Shown: piece after piece, positions 15,557-21,110 of the stretch | Layout of the letters: every line of letters starts with the position of its first letter | Numbering within the stretch: the first letter of the stretch is position 1 | Source of the DNA: an uncultured Eubacteriales bacterium | GTDB lineage: Bacteria; Bacillota; Clostridia; Christensenellales; Borkfalkiaceae | Direction: 5' to 3' | Assembly (NCBI GenBank): GCA_958405585.1 | Contig: CATYEP010000013.1 | Span: forward strand, 1 to 21,110 | Length of the DNA: 21,110 nt | Made by a program: the position numbers and the translations under genes | Notes under the pieces: generated by a model | Databases searched by the model: none | Told to the model about the DNA's origin: nothing | What the model saw: the letters and a program-made list of their open reading frames with translations, nothing else

Positions 15557-16027
15557 TTATTCAACATTGCTTTCACAATCGGGAGTCTTCTTATTTCCCG
15601 TAAGAATTTCGAGTGCTTCCGCATATTTTTTACAACGATTCTCTGCCTCTTCATAAGCCAAAGTTCCCTGCGGAATTCTCGTCAGATCACTGTTATGCTG
15701 TAAATCCGCAATCTTAACCGCCCTTGCAATCGGATCGGTCTTGATTTTGCGTATATAATCCAAATAGTCCTCGTCTTCTTTACGAGTTAAAAGCTTCAGC
15801 GCGGCAACGACATCCGCAGGAAATTCCTTTTCCAGATCGGATAGAGTCACCTGTGTATCTTCCGCCACATCATGCAAAAGCGCTACACAGATCTCCGTTT
15901 CATTTCTCATCTGTTCCGCAACATGATACGGATGAAAAATATACGGCATCCCCGCCTTATCCGTCTGTCCCGCATGCGCGGTGTATGCAATACGCGCGGC
16001 TTTCAGGATCAACGGCGTGTAGATCAT
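15557..16027 (-). CDS. Single-domain HD hydrolase, alarmone-hydrolase (MESH1/SpoT-like)
   Basis: A 156-residue protein made of just an HD domain, resembling the hydrolase part of Rel/SpoT. Metal and catalytic motifs are complete: YIFHP (H32), LLHDVAEDT (H52, D53, E56, D57), and KIADLQHNSDLTR with D108. There is no synthetase, TGS or ACT domain. Related small proteins (MESH1-like) break down (p)ppGpp, but many bacterial members are untested and could act on other nucleotides. ATG 16027 overlaps the queA stop as ATGA, so it is translationally coupled to queA. Its insertion between queA and tgt is not the usual layout. Confidence 0.82.
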   Translation of the reverse strand: MIYTPLILKAARIAYTAHAGQTDKAGMPYIFHPYHVAEQMRNETEICVALLHDVAEDTQVTLSDLEKEFPADVVAALKLLTRKEDEDYLDYIRKIKTDPIARAVKIADLQHNSDLTRIPQGTLAYEEAENRCKKYAEALEILTGNKKTPDCESNVE

Positions 16028-17067
16028 TTTTCCTGTTTCTCCTTGCCCATGATAAACATTGCATCGCCGAAGCTGAAAAACCGATATTTTTTCTCCACCG
16101 CTTCTTTGTACACGGCAAGACACTGCTCCCTGCCCATTAAAGCCGAAACCAGCATGATCAGCGTACTTTCGGGTAGATGAAAATTCGTGATCAGAGCATC
16201 CACACACTTGAATTTGTACGGAGGATAAATAAAAATCGACGTATCGCCGCTGCAGGACCGCAAAAATCCGTTCTCATCCGCTACCGTTTCCAGCGTACGC
16301 ACCGACGTCGTTCCGACGGCGATCACGCGCCTGCCTTCGCGCTTTGCGGCATTCACGATGTCCGCCGCCTCCTGTGATACACAATAATACTCCGAATGCA
16401 TGACATGGTGCGTCAGATCCTCTTCCTTGACCGGGCGGAACGTCCCAAGCCCCACATGAAGCAAAACTTCCGCGACCTGTACTCCCATATCCTTGATTTC
16501 CTGCAAAAGCTCCTTCGTAAAATGAAGCCCTGCCGTCGGCGCGGCGGCGGAACCGTCCGTCTTGCAATACACCGTCTGATACCTGTTCTGGTCTTTGAGT
16601 TTTTCATGGATATACGGCGGCAACGGCATACTGCCTACCCGCGAAAGAATGTCTTCAAACACCCCGTCAAAATGAAACTCTACGATGCGCTCGCCCGTTT
16701 CCGTGCGATCTTTTACGGTAAGCGACAGCTCTTGCGAAACGACAAGCTCTGTTCCCACTTTCGCCTTTTTCCCCGGCTTGACCAGCACTTCCCAATCGGT
16801 CAGATTCTGCCGTTTCAACAGCAAAACCTCCACACGTCCGCCGTTTTTCGTGTACGCAAACATACGCGCAGGCAAAACCTTTGTATTGTTGATAACAAGC
16901 ACGTCGCCCGCTTTCAGATACTCTTTGATATCCCGAAAAATTCGGTCTTGCGTTTTCCCCGTCGCGCGGTCATATACAAGCAGCCTGGAAGAATCGCGCG
17001 GCTCCGCAGGAGTCTGCGCGATCAGTTCTTCCGGCAAATCATAATAATAATCCGATTTCAACAACAT
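16024..17067 (-). CDS. queA: S-adenosylmethionine:tRNA ribosyltransferase-isomerase
   Basis: Transfers and rearranges the ribosyl group of SAM onto preQ1-modified tRNA, forming epoxyqueuosine, after Tgt has acted. The 347 residues match the family: YDLPEELIAQTPAEPRDSSRLL near the N-terminus (in two overlapping pieces of the conserved start), VLVINNTKVLPAR, AAPTAGLHFT (~172-181), HVGLGTFRPV, HSEYYCV, GTTSVRTLE and NFHLPESTLIMLVSAL. ATG at 17067 is preferred to an in-frame upstream start because AGAGG lies ten bases before it and the family starts here; the gap to the ruvB stop is 13 bases. The stop overlaps the HD gene by 4 bases. Confidence 0.96.
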   Translation of the reverse strand: MLLKSDYYYDLPEELIAQTPAEPRDSSRLLVYDRATGKTQDRIFRDIKEYLKAGDVLVINNTKVLPARMFAYTKNGGRVEVLLLKRQNLTDWEVLVKPGKKAKVGTELVVSQELSLTVKDRTETGERIVEFHFDGVFEDILSRVGSMPLPPYIHEKLKDQNRYQTVYCKTDGSAAAPTAGLHFTKELLQEIKDMGVQVAEVLLHVGLGTFRPVKEEDLTHHVMHSEYYCVSQEAADIVNAAKREGRRVIAVGTTSVRTLETVADENGFLRSCSGDTSIFIYPPYKFKCVDALITNFHLPESTLIMLVSALMGREQCLAVYKEAVEKKYRFFSFGDAMFIMGKEKQEK

Positions 17068-17080
17068 TTTTCTGTAGCCT

Positions 17081-18142
17081 CTATTCCTCGTCAAACATGG
17101 AGATCTGCGCTTTTTGCTTCTCGCTCATCTTTACGCCCATATGTGCATAGCCGCCTTTGAGGCATACTCTGCCGCGCGGCGTACGGGCAATGAACCCCAA
17201 CTGCATCAGATACGGTTCATACACGTCCTCAATGGTGTTTGCATCCTCGTTGATCGTCGCCGCCAATGTCTCCAACCCCGCAGGCCCGCCGTTGAACTTT
17301 TCGATCAGCGCACGCAAAAGCCCGCGGTCGGTATCGTCCAGTCCCAAATCGTCAATGTCCATCTTTTTTAATGCATATTTTGCGTCGTCAAGATTCACGA
17401 TCCCGTTCCCCTTGACCGCCGAAAAATCGCGCACACGTTTTAACAATCTGTTCGCAATACGGGGGGTGCCGCGCGAGCGGCGCGCAATTTCATTCGCCGC
17501 ATCCGGTTCGATCTCGATTCCGAGCATCTTTGCCGAACGCGTCACGATCTGCGCCAGTTCCGCTGGCGTGTACATTTCCAGACGGCACAGAACACCGAAA
17601 CGGTCACGCAGCGGCGATGCCAGCATCCCGGCTTTGGTCGTAGCTCCGATCAGCGTGAATTTTTTCAGAGAAAAACGAATATTCCGCGCCGCAGGCCCCT
17701 TTCCTACAATGATATCCAGCGCATAGTCTTCCATCGCGGAGTACAATATTTCTTCCACCGAACGGTTCAGTCGATGGATCTCGTCAATAAACAGTACATC
17801 CCCTTCGTTCAGATTGGTCAAGATCGCCGCCAGATCGCCGCTCCGCTCGATCGCAGGGCCGCTCGTCAGTTTGATCTGCACACCCAATTCCGCCGCTATG
17901 ATGTGCGCAAGCGTCGTCTTACCAAGCCCCGGAGGCCCGTACAACAACACATGATCCAATGCCTCCCCACGCATTTTTGCCGATGATATATACACGGACA
18001 GATTTTCTTTGACTTTGCTCTGTCCCACATAATCCGCCATCGTTTTGGGGCGAAGGGCATTTTCTTCCAGATCGTATTCGCCTTTCGTACTCATGACGAG
18101 CCGCTCGTCAAAGCCGTTTTCAAAATCTTCTTCAAATCCCAC
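17081..18142 (-). CDS. ruvB: Holliday junction branch migration ATPase RuvB
   Basis: Hexameric AAA+ motor that drives branch migration with RuvA. The 353 residues contain RPKTMADYVGQ at the start of the ATPase domain, Walker A GPPGLGKTTLA (~69-79), Walker B FIDEIHRL, the sensor region TLIGATTKAG, the arginine finger region LRDRFG, and the C-terminal winged helix with TPRGR. The start appears to be GTG at 18142, with AAGGAGG about nine bases upstream; an internal ATG lies 16 codons later. It lies 38 bases after ruvA and 13 bases before queA, so it is in one operon with both. Confidence 0.97.
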   Translation of the reverse strand: MGFEEDFENGFDERLVMSTKGEYDLEENALRPKTMADYVGQSKVKENLSVYISSAKMRGEALDHVLLYGPPGLGKTTLAHIIAAELGVQIKLTSGPAIERSGDLAAILTNLNEGDVLFIDEIHRLNRSVEEILYSAMEDYALDIIVGKGPAARNIRFSLKKFTLIGATTKAGMLASPLRDRFGVLCRLEMYTPAELAQIVTRSAKMLGIEIEPDAANEIARRSRGTPRIANRLLKRVRDFSAVKGNGIVNLDDAKYALKKMDIDDLGLDDTDRGLLRALIEKFNGGPAGLETLAATINEDANTIEDVYEPYLMQLGFIARTPRGRVCLKGGYAHMGVKMSEKQKAQISMFDEE

Positions 18143-18180
18143 TTGCCGTGCCCTCCTTTTTCCCTATTTTCCGCTATACG

Positions 18181-18780
18181 TTACATACTTTTCAATGCAG
18201 TCATGATGATATCTTCCAGGCTTTGGGCACCCTTTTCCACAGCCCCTTTAACTGCCTTCGCGCTTTCCGCACGTGTGTATCCCAGCGACATCAACCCCAC
18301 GATCGCATCTTCTTCCTTGTCCGACATCTTTTCGACAGCCTGCGCGGGTATCTTGCCGCTTTCGGAAGGTTTCAGCTCCCCTGCCGTCACTTTTTCGCGC
18401 AATTCCAAAATGATACGTTCCGCAGTCTTTTTGCCCAGTCCCTTGACCGAGGAAAGCATCTTGACGTCCGACGTCGCGATCGCCACCGCTATGTCGTTGA
18501 TATTCATTGCCGATAAAATCCCGATCCCCATCTTCGGGCCAACCCCCGAAACAGTGATCAGTTTTAAAAACATATTCTTTTCTTCGGGAGATACAAACCC
18601 GAACAGCGTGATCCCGTCTTCACGCACCTGCATGTAGGTATATGCCTCGCCTTGCTTGTCCGTAACAAGTTTTGCGAACAGCGCGCCCGAACAAAGAATT
18701 TCGTATCCGATCCCGCCGTTTTCCAAAAGTACCATACCGGCATCTGAATAAATTACTTTGCCTTTGATATATCCGATCAT
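18181..18780 (-). CDS. ruvA: Holliday junction branch migration protein RuvA
   Basis: Binds the four-way DNA junction and loads RuvB. The 199 residues show the N-terminal OB fold (MIGYIKGKV, GGIGYEI), the HhH motifs (ITVSGVGPKMGIGILS and LSSVKGLGKKTAERIILELREK), and a C-terminal RuvB-binding domain (DAIVGLMSLGYTRAESAKAV). ATG 18780 has GGCGGAAAG upstream. It starts 42 bases after the ruvC stop; that gap has a small CGCCG/CGGCG stem. Confidence 0.96.
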   Translation of the reverse strand: MIGYIKGKVIYSDAGMVLLENGGIGYEILCSGALFAKLVTDKQGEAYTYMQVREDGITLFGFVSPEEKNMFLKLITVSGVGPKMGIGILSAMNINDIAVAIATSDVKMLSSVKGLGKKTAERIILELREKVTAGELKPSESGKIPAQAVEKMSDKEEDAIVGLMSLGYTRAESAKAVKGAVEKGAQSLEDIIMTALKSM

Positions 18781-18822
18781 GTCTTTCCGCCTTCCGCCGC
18801 AAACGGCGTTTCTTTGTCTTTT

Positions 18823-19317
18823 TTAAATGGAATACAGCCCCGACAGTCTTGATGTAAACGAATGACAAAGCGCCACCGCCAGAGCATCCGCCGCGTCGTC
18901 GGGTCGCGGGATCCCTTTCAGATGCAAAAGATTCGCCGTAACGATCTGGATCTGACGTTTTTCCGCTTTCCCGTACCCCGTCAAAGCCTGTTTGATCTGC
19001 ATCGGCGTGTACTCAAACAGCCGCCCGCAACGCTTGACACACGTCAAAAGCGCCACGCCGCGCGCGTGCGCCACCGCCATGCCCGTCGTAACGTTTTTGG
19101 AGAAAAAAAGCTCCTCCACCGCCACTTCGTCCGGACAGCATTTATCCAGAAGTTTATTCAACCCTTCTTCCAGGATCGCCAGCCGCGTCGGCAGCCTCTC
19201 TTCTTTCGGAGTCAGCACAACCCCGTAATCGCGCGCCGCCACGTTGCCCCGCGCATCCTTTTCCAAGACCCCGTACCCCAATGTGGCAAGCCCGGGATCG
19301 ATTCCCAAAATAATCAA
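18823..19317 (-). CDS. ruvC: Crossover junction endodeoxyribonuclease RuvC
   Basis: Cuts Holliday junctions symmetrically. The 164 residues have the catalytic acids in place: Asp in ILGIDPGLATLGYG (D7), Glu in VAVEELFFSKN (~67-77), and the Asp pair in RPDDAADALAVALCH. The start is TTG at 19317: no ATG is available in frame and the family begins directly at this point (I-I-L-G-I-D-P-G). The ribosome site (AAGAGA) is weak. First gene of the ruvCAB-queA run; its likely promoter at 19435-19463 gives a leader of about 110 bases. Confidence 0.95.
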   Translation of the reverse strand: MIILGIDPGLATLGYGVLEKDARGNVAARDYGVVLTPKEERLPTRLAILEEGLNKLLDKCCPDEVAVEELFFSKNVTTGMAVAHARGVALLTCVKRCGRLFEYTPMQIKQALTGYGKAEKRQIQIVTANLLHLKGIPRPDDAADALAVALCHSFTSRLSGLYSI

Positions 19318-19344
19318 TTTTCTGTCTCTTTTTCGTAAAATAAC

Positions 19345-19373
19345 TTGAATTTTTCCGCAAAATATATTAGAAT
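19345..19373 (+). promoter_or_regulatory. Sigma-A promoter for argH
   Basis: TTGAAT (19345-19350) and TAGAAT (19368-19373) are 17 bases apart. The leader to argH would be about 120 bases and carries an inverted repeat at 19382-19410. The leftward ruvC promoter lies downstream of it, facing it. Confidence 0.65.
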
Positions 19374-19381
19374 AAGAATAA

Positions 19382-19410
19382 GCGGAGGTTTATCCTTTCA
19401 TAAACTCCGC
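19382..19410. repeat. Inverted repeat shared by the argH and ruvC leaders
   Basis: GCGGAG-G-TTTAT and ATAAACTCCGC pair as an 11-bp stem with one bulged G and a six-base loop. It lies between the two facing promoters, so it would be present in both leader RNAs. Neither side has a proper U-run, so it is probably not a terminator. Function unknown. Confidence 0.55.
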
Positions 19411-19434
19411 ACTGCGGCAATACTTTACTTCATT

Positions 19435-19463
19435 ATTTTAAAGTTTTCGCAGAAATAAGTCAA
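19435..19463 (-). promoter_or_regulatory. Sigma-A promoter for ruvC operon
   Basis: On the minus strand TTGACT (19458-19463) and TAAAAT (19435-19440) are exactly 17 bases apart, close to consensus. It sits within 40-65 bases of the argH start codon and fires leftward through the argH promoter. Confidence 0.75.
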
Positions 19464-19500
19464 TCGAAATGGGCTTAAAAAAGTTACGGAGAGTTAAATT

Positions 19501-20883
19501 ATGAAATTGTGGGAAGGACGTTTTACACAGCCGAGCGCAAAAAGCGCCGATGATTTCAACCAGTCGCTTTCTTTCGACTACAAATTGTATTGGCATGATA
19601 TCCTGGCAAGCATCGCACACGTCAAGATGCTTGGAGAAACACAGATCATCCCCAAAGAAAGCGCAGATAAGATCAGCGATACTCTCGTAAATATTCTCGC
19701 CGATATCGAAAAAGGCAGTCTGCAGCTGGAAGGCGCGGAAGATATTCACACCTTTGTCGAACAGGAACTCACAAAACGCATCGGTGCGACCGGCAAAATG
19801 CTGCACACCGCACGTTCGCGCAACGACCAGGTCGCGACCGACCTCCGTCTGTACGTCAAGGACAGCATCGTCAACGTCTGCGGACATCTCAAAGCGCTGG
19901 TCAATACGCTCTTGAACATCGCCAACAATAACGTTCAGTATATTATGCCCGGTTATACGCATATGCGCAGGGCTCAGCCGATTTCCGTTGCTCAGTATAT
20001 CAACGCTTACAGCGAAATGTTCCTGCGCGACATCGAACGCTTCACCGACTGCTATAAACGCACCGATGTGATGCCGCTCGGAAGCTGTGCGATGGCCGGC
20101 ACCGATTTCCCGATCGACCGCAGAATGACCGCAAGCCTGCTTTCCTTCTCGGAGATCTCCCAAAACTCCATCGACGCCGTTTCTGACCGCGATTTCGTGG
20201 CCGAATACATTTTCTGCTGCTCCACGGTCATGGCACACCTGTCACGGTTCTCCGAAGATATTATTTACTATTCTTCCGATGAATTCGGTTTCATCGATAT
20301 CTCGGACAAATATTCCACCGGCTCTTCCATCATGCCGCAGAAAAAGAACCCCGATATCCCGGAGCTCGTACGCGGCAAAACAGGCAGAGTTTACGGAGAT
20401 CTTACGGCGATCCTTACCGTCATCAAGGGAATTCCCCTTTCGTATAACAAAGATCTGCAGGAAGATAAAGAGACTCTGTTCGATGCCGAATCGACCGTTT
20501 TGGGATGCCTCGGTATTTTCAACGAACTTCTGCAGAACATTTCCTTCGATACGCGGAAAATGCGCAATGCGGCGGCAGGCGGATTCTCCACAGCGACCGA
20601 CATTGCCGATTATCTCGTTCAGAAAGGCATGCCGTTCCGCGACGCTCATGCCGTTACGGGGCAGATCGTCCGCTACTGCATCGAAAACAACAAGACGTTG
20701 GACAAGCTCGACTTGTTTGTTTACCAGCAGTTCTCCACACTCTTTGACGAAGAGATCCTCCAGCGCGTCCGCGTGAGTAAGTCCGTGGAAGCAAGAAAAG
20801 TGATCGGCGGAAGCGCCAGAAGCGCCGTGCGCGAAAACATCCGCTCTATCACAAAACGTCTCAACAGAATGTTCAAAGAATAA
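19501..20883 (+). CDS. argH: Argininosuccinate lyase
   Basis: Splits argininosuccinate into arginine and fumarate, the last step of arginine synthesis. The 460 residues match the family: LWEGRFTQPSAKSADDFNQS at the N-terminus, HTARSRNDQVATDLRLY (~102-118), GYTHMRRAQP (151-160, with the conserved TH), and the superfamily signature GSSIMPQKKNP (274-284) with the catalytic serine. The segment after AQP reads ISVAQYINAY where most ArgH proteins have a His-His pair. ATG 19501 is preceded by ACGGAGAG. It is the only plus-strand gene, has its own promoter and strong terminator, and no other arg gene is in view. Confidence 0.96.
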   Translation: MKLWEGRFTQPSAKSADDFNQSLSFDYKLYWHDILASIAHVKMLGETQIIPKESADKISDTLVNILADIEKGSLQLEGAEDIHTFVEQELTKRIGATGKMLHTARSRNDQVATDLRLYVKDSIVNVCGHLKALVNTLLNIANNNVQYIMPGYTHMRRAQPISVAQYINAYSEMFLRDIERFTDCYKRTDVMPLGSCAMAGTDFPIDRRMTASLLSFSEISQNSIDAVSDRDFVAEYIFCCSTVMAHLSRFSEDIIYYSSDEFGFIDISDKYSTGSSIMPQKKNPDIPELVRGKTGRVYGDLTAILTVIKGIPLSYNKDLQEDKETLFDAESTVLGCLGIFNELLQNISFDTRKMRNAAAGGFSTATDIADYLVQKGMPFRDAHAVTGQIVRYCIENNKTLDKLDLFVYQQFSTLFDEEILQRVRVSKSVEARKVIGGSARSAVRENIRSITKRLNRMFKE

Positions 20884-20919
20884 TTCTTGGTCTCGTCTTT
20901 ATAAGTCAGAAAACTTATC

Positions 20920-20956
20920 ATCCGCAGAACGGAAATCATCCGTTCTGCGGATTTTT
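20920..20956 (+). terminator. Strong intrinsic terminator after argH
   Basis: ATCCGCAGAACGGA and TCCGTTCTGCGGAT form a perfect 14-bp stem with a five-base loop, followed by TTTT. It lies 36 bases after the argH stop. A smaller ATAAGT/ACTTAT repeat (20901-20918) sits just before it. Confidence 0.93.
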
Positions 20957-21110
20957 AATAGCTCGCAGGACTATCCGAAAAATTCTGCGGAAAGTAAAAC
21001 ACACCGCTGCCCGCAAAAACTTCCCGAAGCCGAAAACAGCTAATCTGTTTACAGACTTTTCAAAAGTATTTTGGTTTTAAAATTAAAATATTCAAAGCCT
21101 TGCCATAAAC
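20957..21110. other. Non-coding right end of the window
   Basis: No gene is visible in these 154 bases on either strand. There are two small palindromes, AAACAG/CTGTTT (21034-21050) and ACTTTT/AAAAGT (21055-21067), in an A/T-rich end that may lead into the promoter of a gene outside the window. Confidence 0.5.

Noticed and set aside
19340..19365. Possible arginine-repressor (ARG) box over the argH -35 region
   Set aside because: Only one half-site (AAAAATTCA on the minus strand) matches; the other half of the palindrome is absent.

Overview
The window looks like core chromosome from an anaerobic Clostridia-type member of the Bacillota. The evidence is gene content and order: ruvCAB-queA-tgt-yajC, then a TIGR04086/YrzE-like membrane gene, a SCIFF peptide with its radical-SAM maturase, secDF, recJ, rel, a metallo-hydrolase and hemZ, then rpsO-pnp. 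SCIFF peptides are a hallmark of the class Clostridia. Base composition is moderate. A more exact placement (for example a Christensenellales-like gut lineage) would be a guess. I see no phage, IS element, CRISPR array, tRNA or rRNA.

All genes except argH lie on the minus strand, so transcription runs from right to left. From the right end: argH (plus strand, own promoter and strong terminator); ruvC-ruvA-ruvB-queA-HD hydrolase-tgt (minus, promoter near 19450); yajC (own promoter) followed by a membrane gene whose ribosome site sits inside a hairpin; scfA (own promoter, then a terminator), scfB and a gamma-carbonic-anhydrase-like gene; secD-secF (strong promoter, strong terminator); recJ-rel-MBL hydrolase-hemZ, with recJ and rel overlapping by 4 bases; rpsO (own promoter and terminator); and the first 362 codons of pnp running off the left edge.

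The genes cover Holliday-junction repair (RuvABC) and RecJ exonuclease, queuosine tRNA modification (Tgt, QueA), protein export (YajC, SecD, SecF), alarmone turnover (Rel and a single-domain HD hydrolase), RNA turnover and translation (PNPase, S15), arginine synthesis (ArgH), and a thioether-crosslinked peptide system (ScfA/ScfB).

The main oddity is rel. Its frame starts with an ATGA overlap with recJ and a good ribosome site, but carries an in-frame UAA at codon 26. Recognisable Rel sequence continues directly after that stop, including the HP motif of the hydrolase domain. Any start after the stop would lose that motif. A separate HD-only alarmone-hydrolase-like gene is encoded in the same window. 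Also notable are SecD and SecF, which by eye lack the charged membrane residues thought to carry protons; an SD-burying hairpin/terminator between yajC and the YrzE-like gene; a terminator between the SCIFF peptide and its maturase; and face-to-face promoters whose argH and ruvC leaders would overlap.
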